The notes: generated from the sequence alone by a model not told the origin. A DNA stretch of 49,744 nt from Scatosoma sp045650185 (GCA_045650185.1 JAZRQY010000007.1:1-49744), one strand, 5' to 3'; counted from the stretch's first letter, positions 7,025-15,537 are shown. Numbers and translations: made by a program.

Positions 7025-7051
7025 AGAAAGGCTGAAATTCACACTCGGAGT

Positions 7052-7112
7052 CTGTGCGTAATCCGTGCCCGTAAATTTTTCTCATGCGGGCGTCGTCTAC
7101 GAGCCAACACAG
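7052..7112 (+). promoter_or_regulatory. Putative structured leader of rpsB
   Basis: CTGTG (7052-7056) pairs with CACAG (7108-7112), enclosing a GCCCG (7067-7071) / CGGGC (7087-7091) stem. It lies between the promoter and the ribosome binding site of rpsB. S2 leaders that allow feedback by S2 are known in several bacterial groups; whether this is one is an inference from position. Confidence 0.45.
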
Positions 7113-7141
7113 ATCGAGGAGGATAAACGGAGGTATGAATT

Positions 7142-7882
7142 ATGGCAGTTATCACTATGAAGCAGCTTTTGGAAGCAGGCGTACACTTCGGTCACCAGAC
7201 CAGAAGATGGAACCCCAAGATGAAGAAGTACATCTTCGCGGCAAGAAACGACATTCACATCATCGACTTGCAGCTCACCGCGAACCTCATTGAAGAGGCG
7301 TACAAGTTCGTCGTAGAATCGGTTAAAGCAGGCAAGTCTGTTCTGTTCGTTGGTACGAAGAAACAGGCTCAGGACGCAGTAAAGGAAGAAGCAGAACGTT
7401 GCGGACAGTACTACGTAAACTCTCGTTGGTTGGGTGGTTGCCTTACCAACTTCAAGACCATGAGAAGCCGTGTTGAACGCCTTGAAAAGCTTGAAGCAAT
7501 GGAAGCAAACGGCGATTTCGACCTGTTGCCTAAGAAGGAAGTTATGCTCCTTAAGAAGGAAATGGGCAAGTTGCAGGCAAACCTTGGCGGTATCAAGAAG
7601 ATGAAGGCTATGCCCGGCGTTATGTTCGTGGTTGACCCTCACAACGAAGACATCGCAATCAAGGAAGCAAAGAAGCTTGGCATCAAGATCGTTGCAATCA
7701 CCGACACGAACTGTGATCCCGACGAAGTTGACTACGTAATCCCCGGCAACGACGACGCAATCCGCGCAATCAAGTTGATCTCTTCCGTAATTGCTAACGC
7801 AGTTATCGAAGCAAATCAGGGCGAAGAAGCAGTTGCTGCTCCTGCAGTAGAAGAAGCTCCTGCTACCGAAGAAAACGCGTAA
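7142..7882 (+). CDS. rpsB: 30S ribosomal protein S2
   Basis: The 246-residue product is S2. It begins MAVITMKQLLEAGVHFGHQTRRWNPKMKKYIF, the family signature, and contains FVGTKKQAQDAV, NSRWLGGCLTNF and the DPHNEDIAIKEAKKLGI segment. A short Ala/Glu-rich tail follows residue 225. ACGGAGG (7127-7133) precedes the start. An upstream ATG at 7135 is out of frame. tsf follows after 45 nt, the usual partner. Confidence 0.98.
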   Translation: MAVITMKQLLEAGVHFGHQTRRWNPKMKKYIFAARNDIHIIDLQLTANLIEEAYKFVVESVKAGKSVLFVGTKKQAQDAVKEEAERCGQYYVNSRWLGGCLTNFKTMRSRVERLEKLEAMEANGDFDLLPKKEVMLLKKEMGKLQANLGGIKKMKAMPGVMFVVDPHNEDIAIKEAKKLGIKIVAITDTNCDPDEVDYVIPGNDDAIRAIKLISSVIANAVIEANQGEEAVAAPAVEEAPATEENA

Positions 7883-7927
7883 GTTTTAACAAGTTAAAAA
7901 ATACACGAAAATAAGGAGAATACAATT

Positions 7928-8821
7928 ATGGCATTCACGGCTAAAGACGTAATGGCGCTCCGTGCAAGAACGGACGCAGGCGTTATGGATTGCAAAAAGG
8001 CACTTACCGACGCAGACGGCGATATGGACAAGGCAGCAGACCTCTTGAGAGAAAGAGGGATTGCAAAGGCGGCTAAAAAGGCTTCTCGTATTGCGGCAGA
8101 AGGTATCGTTTCCGCTTACGTAGACGGCAACGTCGGCGTATTGCTCGAACTCAACTGCGAATCCGACTTCGTTGCGAAGAACCCTCAGTTCTCTGAAATT
8201 GCAACCACGATCGCGAAGGTTATCGTTGCTTGCGACCCTGCAGACGTTGACGCGTTGCTTGCTTGCGAAGTTCCCGGCGAAGGCGCAGTAGAAGAATATT
8301 TGAAGAGCAAGATCGCCGTTATCGGTGAAAAGATTGCAGTTCGTCGTTTCACGAAGTATGTATCCGAAGGTTTCTTGGCTACCTACATTCACTTGGGCGG
8401 CAAGCTCGGCGTTATGCTTGACCTCGCTGGCGAAAAGACGGAAGAGGCTGCTGAGGTTGCTCACGAGCTTACGTTGCAGGTTGCTTTCACGAAGCCCGCT
8501 TTCCTCACGAAGGATCAGGTTTCCGCAGAAGCGCTTGAAAAGGAAAAGGCTGTATTGAAGCAGCAGGCTATCAATGAAGGCAAGCCCGAAGCAATCGCTG
8601 AAAAGATGGTTATGGGTAGAATTAAGAAGTACTACGAGGAAAACTGCCTTGTAGAGCAGGCGTTCATTAAGGACGACAGCGTGAAAGTTGCAGACCTTTT
8701 GAAGAAGGGCAACATCACCGTTGCTAACTGCGTATTCTACGTAATGGGCGAAGGCCTCGAAAAGAAGAGCGAAGACCTCAGCGAAGAAGTTGCAAAGCAA
8801 GTTGCTGCAATGAAGAACTAA
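7928..8821 (+). CDS. tsf: Translation elongation factor Ts
   Basis: The 297-residue EF-Ts exchanges GDP on EF-Tu. The N-terminal UBA-like domain (about 1-50) includes RARTDAGVMDCKKALTDADGDMDKA. Next comes the core with VLLELNCESDFVAKNPQF, whose Asp and Phe insert into the EF-Tu nucleotide site. The second core half contains the YIHLGGKLGVMLDL repeat and the C-terminal segment LVEQAFIKDD. Length and order match the family. AAGGAGAA precedes the ATG and a terminator closes the rpsB-tsf operon. Confidence 0.98.
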   Translation: MAFTAKDVMALRARTDAGVMDCKKALTDADGDMDKAADLLRERGIAKAAKKASRIAAEGIVSAYVDGNVGVLLELNCESDFVAKNPQFSEIATTIAKVIVACDPADVDALLACEVPGEGAVEEYLKSKIAVIGEKIAVRRFTKYVSEGFLATYIHLGGKLGVMLDLAGEKTEEAAEVAHELTLQVAFTKPAFLTKDQVSAEALEKEKAVLKQQAINEGKPEAIAEKMVMGRIKKYYEENCLVEQAFIKDDSVKVADLLKKGNITVANCVFYVMGEGLEKKSEDLSEEVAKQVAAMKN

Positions 8822-8842
8822 GTCTTAGCGAAAGCAAAGAAT

Positions 8843-8873
8843 AAAACTCACGGAAAAATCCGTGAGTTTTTTT
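8843..8873 (+). terminator. Intrinsic terminator after tsf
   Basis: AAAACTCACGGA (8844-8855) pairs with TCCGTGAGTTTT (8859-8870), followed by a T run. Confidence 0.92.
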
Positions 8874-8885
8874 GTTTTTCCCATA

Positions 8886-8914
8886 TTGACAAAACGCGCG
8901 CAGGTGTGTATAAT
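8886..8914 (+). promoter_or_regulatory. Consensus promoter for the zinc-ribbon protein gene
   Basis: TTGACA at 8886-8891, a 17-nt spacer and TATAAT at 8909-8914, a perfect SigA consensus. Such strength for a small hypothetical gene is notable. Confidence 0.9.
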
Positions 8915-8946
8915 ATAAGAAAAGTAAGGTTGGGGGTATTAGCAGT

Positions 8947-9384
8947 ATGGTAATTTTCGGGATTTTTGCGGGAGGCTCTCTCAATAAAGACAAGTGTCCG
9001 TTTTGCGGAAAAGAATTTCAGTATACCACCAGTCGGCATGAGGGGGGTAAACTGATTAGCAAAGCGCACGAAGAACAGGTTTTGCGTATTAATTCCTTTG
9101 GAGAACTTGCGTTGGGAACGCGTAAGTATGAGGAAAAGCGGGAGCCGGGGACGTGGTATCAAAATATGATTTGCCCCAAGCATAAATACGAAATCACTCG
9201 TATACAAAGTCACCGTGTTGAGTGGGGAAAAGGTTGGGATGAGGACAATCAGTACGAAATAACCCGTTGGGATTACAAATACGTAAGTCCTGGAAATCTG
9301 AGTGAAAGACAGGTAAAATTATTAAAACGCTGTTGTAAAAATGCAAGTAAAGACCTTTATAAGAGTTATAAAGGCATACGTTAA
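8947..9384 (+). CDS. Small hypothetical protein with CPFCGK zinc-knuckle
   Basis: The 145-residue basic protein has CPFCGK at about residues 17-22 and a CPKH pair near 77-80, a possible treble-clef or zinc-ribbon site. Two further adjacent Cys lie near the C-terminus (RCCKNASK). It is rich in Tyr, Trp, Lys and Arg, with no signal peptide or membrane segment. I recognise no family. Binding to nucleic acid or to a Zn-dependent partner is possible but unproven. It has its own perfect-consensus promoter and a weak terminator; the ribosome binding site (GGGGGT) is not strong. Confidence 0.6.
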   Translation: MVIFGIFAGGSLNKDKCPFCGKEFQYTTSRHEGGKLISKAHEEQVLRINSFGELALGTRKYEEKREPGTWYQNMICPKHKYEITRIQSHRVEWGKGWDEDNQYEITRWDYKYVSPGNLSERQVKLLKRCCKNASKDLYKSYKGIR

Positions 9385-9399
9385 TAATAAAACCAAAAA

Positions 9400-9440
9400 G
9401 CTCCGTGGCAATTCTTTTGCGGCGGAGCGTTTATTTTATA
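9400..9440 (+). terminator. Likely intrinsic terminator before pyrH
   Basis: GCTCCG (9400-9405) pairs with CGGAGC (9423-9428), followed by an interrupted T-rich tract. Confidence 0.6.
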
Positions 9441-9446
9441 AAAAAG

Positions 9447-9475
9447 TTGCAATTTTTACAAACTTTTTTTAAAAT
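9447..9475 (+). promoter_or_regulatory. Probable promoter for the pyrH operon
   Basis: TTGCAA at 9447-9452, a 17-nt spacer and TAAAAT at 9470-9475. A second possible -10 box (TACAAT, 9503-9508) lacks a good -35. Confidence 0.5.
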
Positions 9476-9584
9476 AGTATAGCTTTTTTTTGCAATATAT
9501 GGTACAATAATTTAGAGCGTACAAAACGCAAAAATCAATCCCTGACGAATATCCGCAGGGGAATAATAGATAAAGGAGAACGGT

Positions 9585-10292
9585 ATGCAACCTAAGTACA
9601 AAAGAATCCTGTTGAAACTTTCTGGTGAGGCTCTGGCAGGCGAACAGCGCTTTGGGCTGAATCACGAAGTGATTGCTCCTGTCGTAGAGCAGATTATTCA
9701 GTTGCATAAGATGGGCGTGCAGGTTGGCTTGGTTATCGGCGGCGGCAACTTCTGGAGAGGACGTCAGGGGACGAAGATGGACAGAACGACGGCAGACCAA
9801 ATGGGGATGTTGGCGACGGTTATGAACTCGCTTGCGATGATGGACGCCATCGAACAGCACGGCGTTCCCGTTCGTGTGCAAACGGCGCTGGATATGATTT
9901 CCTTGGCAGAGCCGTTTATCTTAAGAAAGGCTCTGCGCCACTTTGAAATGGGGCGTATCGTTATCTTTGCTTGCGGTACCGGCAATCCCTATTGTTCGAC
10001 GGATACGGCGGCGGCGCTCCGTGCGTGTGAAATTGATGCAGATATTCTGCTGATGGCGAAGAACGTGGACGGTATCTACGATTCCGATCCTAAAACCAAT
10101 CCCGATGCGAAGAAGTACGAATCGCTGAAGTATGCAGACATCATCAACCGTGGCTTGAAGGTCATTGACTTTACGGCGGCGACGATGTGTATGGAAAACA
10201 ACGTACCGACGCTTGCGTTTGGCTTGAATGAAGAAAACTCCATCGTTCGCGCAGTCTGTGGCGAGAAACTGGGCACGATGATTTCCGTGTAA
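9585..10292 (+). CDS. pyrH: UMP kinase
   Basis: The 235-residue amino-acid-kinase-fold enzyme phosphorylates UMP to UDP. The N-terminal KRILLKLSGEALAG carries the phosphate-binding Lys and Gly. VGLVIGGGNFWRG and TADQMGMLATVMNSLAM are the UMP-binding and hexamer-interface segments; ACGTGNPYCSTDTAAALRA and KNVDGIYDSDPK are the C-terminal signatures. Length is normal. It heads the pyrH-frr-uppS-cdsA-dxr-rseP cluster, a widespread order. AAGGAGA (9572-9578) precedes the ATG. Confidence 0.98.
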   Translation: MQPKYKRILLKLSGEALAGEQRFGLNHEVIAPVVEQIIQLHKMGVQVGLVIGGGNFWRGRQGTKMDRTTADQMGMLATVMNSLAMMDAIEQHGVPVRVQTALDMISLAEPFILRKALRHFEMGRIVIFACGTGNPYCSTDTAAALRACEIDADILLMAKNVDGIYDSDPKTNPDAKKYESLKYADIINRGLKVIDFTAATMCMENNVPTLAFGLNEENSIVRAVCGEKLGTMISV

Positions 10293-10337
10293 TGAAACGC
10301 GGACAATTTCATAGAATATATTTAGGAGAATAGAAAG

Positions 10338-10910
10338 ATGATTGAAAACGAAAAGATTGAAGAGATGATGTTTGAGTTGGAAGAAAGAGCAGAAAAGGCG
10401 CTGAACGCCCTGGAAGGCGAATATGCGGCAATCCGCGCAGGCAGAGCAAACCCTCGCATTTTGGATAGAATCGAAGTAGAGGCTTACGGCGGTATGTCGA
10501 AGCTGATTGAGCTTGGCAACGTATCGGCGTTGGACGCTCGTTGTCTGCAAATCAACCTCTGGGATAAGTCCCTTTTGAAGGCGGTTGAAAAGGCAATTTT
10601 GCAATCGAATATCGGTATCACCCCCACCAACGACGGTCAGGTAATCCGCCTCGTTTTCCCCGTAATGACCGAGGAAAGAAGAAAGGAACTCGTAAAACAG
10701 ATCAAAAAGATGGGCGAAGAGGCGAAGGTGCAAATCCGTAATCAGCGCCGTGACGCCATGGACGTTTTGAAGAAGATGAAGGCGGCAAAGGAACTCTCTG
10801 AGGATATGATTGCCGACTGCGAAGCTGAGGTTGAAAAGTTCATTTCCGCTACCATGACCAAGGTAGAGGGAATCATCGCGGCAAAGGAAAAGGAACTGCT
10901 TACCGTTTAA
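10338..10910 (+). CDS. frr: Ribosome recycling factor
   Basis: The 190-residue RRF splits post-termination ribosomes with EF-G. It contains the GRANPRILDRIEVEAYG signature, LIELGNVSALDARCLQINLWDKS and the long helical arm with LTEERRKEL-like sequence (VMTEERRKELVKQIK) and IRNQRRDAM. Length is typical (185-190). It lies 45 nt after pyrH with its own AGGAGA. Confidence 0.98.
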   Translation: MIENEKIEEMMFELEERAEKALNALEGEYAAIRAGRANPRILDRIEVEAYGGMSKLIELGNVSALDARCLQINLWDKSLLKAVEKAILQSNIGITPTNDGQVIRLVFPVMTEERRKELVKQIKKMGEEAKVQIRNQRRDAMDVLKKMKAAKELSEDMIADCEAEVEKFISATMTKVEGIIAAKEKELLTV

Positions 10911-10940
10911 TAGGTCGTTCCTGTTATATAGCATTTAGGC

Positions 10941-10964
10941 GCGGACGGCATATTTGCCGTCCGC
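10941..10964 (+). other. Perfect 10-bp hairpin without T tract
   Basis: GCGGACGGCA (10941-10950) pairs with TGCCGTCCGC (10955-10964) around a TATT loop. No T run follows, so it is not a standard terminator. It may stabilise or process the mRNA between frr and uppS. Confidence 0.7.
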
Positions 10965-10989
10965 AATTAACAAAGAGTAGGATTAAGGT

Positions 10990-11697
10990 ATGAAAGAGAA
11001 GAAAATGGTTGTGCCCCGTCACGTTGCTATCATTATGGATGGTAACGGCAGATGGGCAAAGGCCAGATTATTACCTAGAAACTTTGGACATCAGCAAGGG
11101 GTTTCCCGTATGATTGGGCTGATGGAGCGCGCCTATGACTTAGGGGTGGAATACGTGACCGTGTACGCTTTGTCTACCGAGAACTTTAACCGTCCTAAGG
11201 AAGAGCTGGAGGGCTTGTATAATCTCGTTCGCAAGCATTTTGTGGAGGGGGTTCGCAAGGTCTGCGAAAAAGGCATTCGTCTTCGTGTCATCGGCGACGT
11301 TTCATTGTTGCCGCAGGATATCCAAGAGGTGGTGCGCAAGGTTGAGTCGGAAACGGCGCAATATAAGGACAAAGGCGTGAACATCGCACTTGCCTACGGC
11401 GCGCGCGCGGAGATTGTCCGTGCGGCAAATGAAGCGATTGCCGAAGGAAAGCCGTTGACGGAGGAGAGCCTCTCCGACCGTTTATACACGGCAGGGCAAC
11501 CTGACCCCGACCTCATCATCCGTACGGGAAAAGAAAAACGCTTGTCGAATTTCTTGCTGTATCAAGCGGCGTACGCCGAGCTGTATTTCTCCGACAAGAT
11601 GTTCCCGGAATTTTCCGATGCGGATTTAGAGGAAGCGTTTGCAGAATACGCAAGACGTACTCGTCGCTTTGGGAAGACGGACGAACAATTATCATAA
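10990..11697 (+). CDS. uppS: Undecaprenyl diphosphate synthase
   Basis: The 235-residue cis-prenyltransferase condenses isopentenyl diphosphate onto farnesyl diphosphate to make the C55 lipid carrier. The signature HVAIIMDGNGRWA contains the catalytic Asp and pyrophosphate-binding residues. LYALSTENFNRP-like sequence (VYALSTENFNRPKEEL) and the C-terminal PDLIIRTGKEKRLSNFLLYQAAYAE region, with the IPP-binding Arg residues, follow. Length is slightly short but complete. It needs IPP from the MEP pathway, to which dxr downstream belongs. Confidence 0.97.
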   Translation: MKEKKMVVPRHVAIIMDGNGRWAKARLLPRNFGHQQGVSRMIGLMERAYDLGVEYVTVYALSTENFNRPKEELEGLYNLVRKHFVEGVRKVCEKGIRLRVIGDVSLLPQDIQEVVRKVESETAQYKDKGVNIALAYGARAEIVRAANEAIAEGKPLTEESLSDRLYTAGQPDPDLIIRTGKEKRLSNFLLYQAAYAELYFSDKMFPEFSDADLEEAFAEYARRTRRFGKTDEQLS

Positions 11698-11731
11698 GAA
11701 AGAAAATCCTATACGTAGAGAATAAGGAAAT

Positions 11732-12604
11732 ATGAAAAAACGCATTATATCGGGAACCGTCTATGCGGCGTTGCTGATAGGGTTCTTTTTAATCAAAATA
11801 TTCGTGCCTCAACCTTGGGGGGATTTGGGCTTTGACGCCTTGATTTATTTCTATTCCTTAGTGGGCACTTTCGAGATGTTGCGCGCGATGGACGCGTCCT
11901 TGACGAAGGCGTCGAAGGGAATCGTAACCGTCTTTTCGGTGATTTGTATCCCCGTCGCTTCCGTTTGCGAGGCGTTCTGGGGGTATGGCGTTTACGTGGT
12001 AGCAGGTTGCTTTTTTGCGCTGGCGCTTGCGTTGCTCAGCCTGCTGATCTTTAGAAACGAGGAATCAACGGTGGAAAAGCTTGGCTCTGCATTTGCGTGC
12101 GCGCTGTATCCGACGTTGCTGTTGTGTCTGTTGGTGCTTACCAATCATCTGACAGAGTCTATCCTTGCGATGTGCTTTATCTTCGTGGTTTCCCCCGTGT
12201 CGGACGTTGCGGCGTTCTTTACGGGTATGAGCCTTAGAAAGAAGTTCCCTAAAAAGCTTGCGCCTACCATTAGCCCGAACAAGACGGTGGTTGGGTTTGT
12301 CGGCGGTTTAATCGGGGGCGCGATTGCAGGTGCAGGTATCTATTTTGTGTACAATGCAATCTGCGGTTCGTTTGCGAATATATATATACAGTTACCCATC
12401 TATCTCCTCGTGGGGCTGCTGGGAAGTCTTGCTTCTTCCTTCGGCGACCTGGTAGAGAGCGCGATTAAACGTCAGAGAGGAATCAAGGATATGGGCAACA
12501 TCATGCCCGGACACGGAGGAGTTTTGGATCGTATTGACGGTACGATGTTTGCAACCGTAGTGGTGTATATTGCGTTTGTTTTAATCGGCATACTGTCGAT
12601 ATAA
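11732..12604 (+). CDS. cdsA: Phosphatidate cytidylyltransferase
   Basis: The 290-residue integral membrane enzyme makes CDP-diacylglycerol from CTP and phosphatidate. It has about eight hydrophobic helices. The C-terminal signature spans SAIKRQRGIKDMGNIMPGHG and GVLDRIDG, the CdsA motif with the catalytic Asp residues. KKLAPTISPNKTVVGFVGG, the second conserved block, lies before it. It sits between uppS and dxr as in many Bacillota. Confidence 0.96.
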   Translation: MKKRIISGTVYAALLIGFFLIKIFVPQPWGDLGFDALIYFYSLVGTFEMLRAMDASLTKASKGIVTVFSVICIPVASVCEAFWGYGVYVVAGCFFALALALLSLLIFRNEESTVEKLGSAFACALYPTLLLCLLVLTNHLTESILAMCFIFVVSPVSDVAAFFTGMSLRKKFPKKLAPTISPNKTVVGFVGGLIGGAIAGAGIYFVYNAICGSFANIYIQLPIYLLVGLLGSLASSFGDLVESAIKRQRGIKDMGNIMPGHGGVLDRIDGTMFATVVVYIAFVLIGILSI

Positions 12605-12633
12605 TAAAACAACGCAGGTAAGCGGAGGATAAA

Positions 12634-13782
12634 ATGAAAAAGATTGCGTTAATCGGTTCGACGGGCTCGATTGGCAGACAAGTGTTGTCTGTTGTTCGTC
12701 GGCATAGCGATCAATATCAAATAGAGAGCTTGGTGGCGAATGCCTCTGCGGAGCTGTTTTTACAGCAGGTAAAAGAGTTTAAGCCCAAGTACGCGGCGCT
12801 CGTGGACGAGGCGGCAGGCAGAGAAATTGCATCGCAAATCCCTGTTGACGTGCGCTTTGGTTATGGCAAGCAGGCGGCGTTGGAGGCGATTGCCTACGGC
12901 GAAGTCGCATTTGTTGCGGCGACCGGCTTTGCAGGCTTGCAATACTCCTTGGAGGCGATAGGGCAGGGGAAGGACCTTGCGCTTGCCAACAAGGAAACGC
13001 TGGTGTGCGGCGGCGAGCTAGTGATGGGGAATTTACGGCAGGCAGGTACGCGTTTAATGCCTGTGGATAGCGAACATTCTGCCCTTTGGCAGGCGCTGAA
13101 TTTCCGTACAAACGCACCCTTTAGACGGTTGATTATCACCGCAAGCGGTGGCCCCTTCTACGGCGCAACGCGTGAGCAATTGGAAAAGGTTACCCCTGCA
13201 TCGGCGCTCAAGCACCCGACGTGGAATATGGGCGCTAAAATCACGATTGACAGCGCAACCCTTCTCAATAAGGGCTTGGAGGTCATTGAGGCAAAGTGGC
13301 TGTACGATTGCCCCTTGGAAAAAATCCATACGGTGGTGCACCCCGAAAGCATCATCCATTCGATGGTCGAATTTGAGGACAGCGCGGTGATGGCGCAGAT
13401 GAGTTATCCGACGATGGAACTGCCCATTCAGTTGGCGCTCACCTATCCTGACCGCTTGGATTGCGGATTGAAACCGCTTGATTTCGAGGCGTTGGGCGCT
13501 TTGCATTTCAAGCCTTTGCGCCGCGCGGATTTTCCCTGTTATGACCTTGCGTTAAAATCCATGGAAATGGGCGATAATTACCCGTGTGCGATGAACGGCG
13601 CAGGCGAAGTGGCGGTGCATGCGTTCTTGAATGGGAAAATCCCCTTCCTTGCGATTGCGGACGTTATGGCATGCGCCATAGAAAAGACGGCGCGCGCGAA
13701 AGCGGACTGCATAGAAACGTTGGTGGCAACCGACACGGCGGCGCGTGCGTACGCAAACGAATACATTGTAAAGAGAGTATAG
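12634..13782 (+). CDS. dxr: 1-deoxy-D-xylulose 5-phosphate reductoisomerase
   Basis: The 382-residue enzyme converts DXP to MEP with NADPH, the first committed step of the non-mevalonate isoprenoid pathway. Residues 1-12 hold the nucleotide motif GSTGSIGRQ. ANKETLVCGG and PVDSEHSALWQ are the metal- and substrate-binding segments (the usual Asp-Ser-Glu triad). TASGGPF, HPTWNMGAKITIDSATLLNKG and HPESIIHSMVEF complete the family pattern. AGCGGAGGA precedes the ATG. rseP starts 4 nt after its stop. Confidence 0.98.
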   Translation: MKKIALIGSTGSIGRQVLSVVRRHSDQYQIESLVANASAELFLQQVKEFKPKYAALVDEAAGREIASQIPVDVRFGYGKQAALEAIAYGEVAFVAATGFAGLQYSLEAIGQGKDLALANKETLVCGGELVMGNLRQAGTRLMPVDSEHSALWQALNFRTNAPFRRLIITASGGPFYGATREQLEKVTPASALKHPTWNMGAKITIDSATLLNKGLEVIEAKWLYDCPLEKIHTVVHPESIIHSMVEFEDSAVMAQMSYPTMELPIQLALTYPDRLDCGLKPLDFEALGALHFKPLRRADFPCYDLALKSMEMGDNYPCAMNGAGEVAVHAFLNGKIPFLAIADVMACAIEKTARAKADCIETLVATDTAARAYANEYIVKRV

Positions 13783-13786
13783 AGAT

Positions 13787-15073
13787 TTGAACGAAGTATT
13801 AGCAATTGATTTTGCGGCGTTTGGACAATGGATAGGCGGTATTTTGCTGGCGATCCTCATATTGCTTGCCATGGTAAGCATCCACGAATTTGGACATTAC
13901 GTGGCAGGAAAGCTGCTGAATTTTCGCATTACGGAATTTTCCATCGGCTTTGGCCCTGCTATCTTCAAAAAGCGGAGCAAAAAATCCGGGGAACTTTTTG
14001 CCGTGCGTATCATTCCGCTTGGCGGATATTGTGCGTTCGACGGTGAGGATTACGATGAGGAGGATGCTCGTTCGGACCTGCCGACAGAGGACGGCGCGAT
14101 GGTGCAAGCCCCCTTTACCGAGCTGTTAGAAGGGGAAGAGGCGGAAAAAGACCCTACCGTGTCTGCGACGAGCCCTGCGCCTATAGAGGAAGAATATCCG
14201 CAACCGAAAGGGGAACGGTTCAACGACCAAGCCCCTTGGAAACGAATCATCGTTTTGGTGGCGGGGGCGCTGATGAACTATCTGCTTGCGCTCGTGTTGC
14301 TCCTGATTATGTGTTTTTCCTACGGCGTGCCGATGTGTATCGCCGCACCCATAGACTACAAAGGGGAACAACTGACCCCGGCGGCGTGGGAAACCCCTAC
14401 CGTAGAGGCGCTCGATATTCTCGTGTCTATCGAGGGCAGGGAGATTGATATGTACACCGACTGTATGGACGCCCTTGCAGGGAAAAAAGCAGGAGATAGC
14501 GTATCCGTCGTCGTCTATCGACTGTACGAGGAAACGGTGGACGGCAATATCGTACGCAGTTGGAGAGAGAAAGAGGTGTCGCTTACCTTGCTTGCGGACG
14601 GAGATTTTTCCAGCTCGGCTGATATGGAAAAATTGCAGAATGCCATGGGGCTGTCGATTGCTACGCACTCGGTAAGACGTGATTTTTGGCACACCGTGGG
14701 CGGTGCGTTTGAATATTCGGGGGAAATGGCGACCTCTGTGTTGCGGACGCTGGGAGAGCTGGTGACGGGCGCGTTCGGTGACAAGACGGCAGACGTGGTC
14801 AGCGGCCCTGTTTCCATGATCGGGCAGACCGCGCAGCTTGCCAGCGTGAGCCCCTTCTCGTTTTTGTATATCGCTTCCTTTATCGGGGTAAACCTTGCCG
14901 TATTCAATCTGTTGCCCGTGCCTGCGTTGGACGGCTGTAAGGTCATTTTCTGTATCATCGAATGGATACGCAAAAAGCCCGTCAATCGCAAGGTGGAGGC
15001 GATCATCAATTTCGCAGGGCTCGTGCTCTTGTTCGGCTTTGTAATCCTCATTGATTTGTTAAAACTTTTTTAA
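13787..15073 (+). CDS. rseP: RseP-family site-2 membrane metalloprotease
   Basis: The 428-residue protein starts at a TTG codon, four bases after dxr; the next Met (codon 29) would remove the first membrane helix, so TTG is preferred. HEFGH at residues 33-37 is the zinc site in helix 1. The C-terminal helix carries NLLPVPALDG, the third ligand motif, with Cys where a second Gly is usual. Between them are an acidic insert (about 85-145), a PDZ domain (about 190-280) and further membrane segments. The family cleaves anti-sigma factors and signal peptide remnants within the membrane. Confidence 0.93.
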   Translation: MNEVLAIDFAAFGQWIGGILLAILILLAMVSIHEFGHYVAGKLLNFRITEFSIGFGPAIFKKRSKKSGELFAVRIIPLGGYCAFDGEDYDEEDARSDLPTEDGAMVQAPFTELLEGEEAEKDPTVSATSPAPIEEEYPQPKGERFNDQAPWKRIIVLVAGALMNYLLALVLLLIMCFSYGVPMCIAAPIDYKGEQLTPAAWETPTVEALDILVSIEGREIDMYTDCMDALAGKKAGDSVSVVVYRLYEETVDGNIVRSWREKEVSLTLLADGDFSSSADMEKLQNAMGLSIATHSVRRDFWHTVGGAFEYSGEMATSVLRTLGELVTGAFGDKTADVVSGPVSMIGQTAQLASVSPFSFLYIASFIGVNLAVFNLLPVPALDGCKVIFCIIEWIRKKPVNRKVEAIINFAGLVLLFGFVILIDLLKLF

Positions 15074-15081
15074 AAAATTAC

Positions 15082-15117
15082 GGCTGTCAAGTAAAAATGC
15101 TTGACGGCTTGTTTTTT
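15082..15117 (+). terminator. Intrinsic terminator after rseP
   Basis: GTCAAG (15086-15091) pairs with CTTGAC (15100-15105), extended by GGCT/GGCT with wobble pairs, followed by TTGTTTTTT. The right arm doubles as the -35 box of the next promoter. Confidence 0.85.
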
Positions 15118-15129
15118 ATCGTGTATAAT
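15101..15129 (+). promoter_or_regulatory. Promoter for ylxM-ffh overlapping the rseP terminator
   Basis: TTGACG at 15101-15106 (inside the terminator right arm), a 17-nt spacer containing the T tract, and TATAAT at 15124-15129. Confidence 0.85.
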
Positions 15130-15161
15130 AGACGAGGAATATGGGGGGGAGGTTGCGAAAA

Positions 15162-15524
15162 ATGAAAGATGATTTACGTTTTTTGCGACTGTTGGATTTG
15201 TACTCGCCGCTGCTGACGGCGACCCAACGAGAGATTACCGACCTGTATTTCAATTACGACCTTTCCCTGGGGGAAATCGCTGAACAAAAAGGGGTTTCCC
15301 GTCAGAGCGTTTCCGACTGCTTGCAAAAATGCAGAAGACAGCTGGAAAACTATGAGGGAAAGTTGCAATTCGATAAGGCTTTAAACGAACTGTCTGACGA
15401 GTATTCGGCGTACAAGGCGACGGTGGATCGTTGGATTGAGGAAAAGAAAGCTTCTACGCCGCAGTTTGTATCGGAAGTGGAAGAGTTAGAGTTGGCGCTT
15501 AAAAAGAACGCAGGCGAAGTTTAG
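15162..15524 (+). CDS. ylxM: YlxM/UPF0122 SRP-associated DNA-binding-like protein
   Basis: The 120-residue protein is YlxM, found next to ffh in Bacillota and shown in streptococci to modulate SRP GTPase activity. It has a sigma-70 region 4-like helix-turn-helix (LLTATQREITDLYFNYDLSLGEIAEQKGVSRQSVSDCL, about residues 18-55). A charged helical tail follows. I start it at ATG 15162 because a strong GGGGGAGG (15145-15152) lies nine bases upstream; the ATG at 15141 would precede that site. ffh follows after 13 nt. Confidence 0.9.
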   Translation: MKDDLRFLRLLDLYSPLLTATQREITDLYFNYDLSLGEIAEQKGVSRQSVSDCLQKCRRQLENYEGKLQFDKALNELSDEYSAYKATVDRWIEEKKASTPQFVSEVEELELALKKNAGEV

Positions 15525-15537
15525 TTAAGGAGAAAAA

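Noticed and set aside
15141..15161. Upstream ATG for ylxM
   Set aside because: It lies before the strong GGGGGAGG site, so the ATG at 15162 is the better start.
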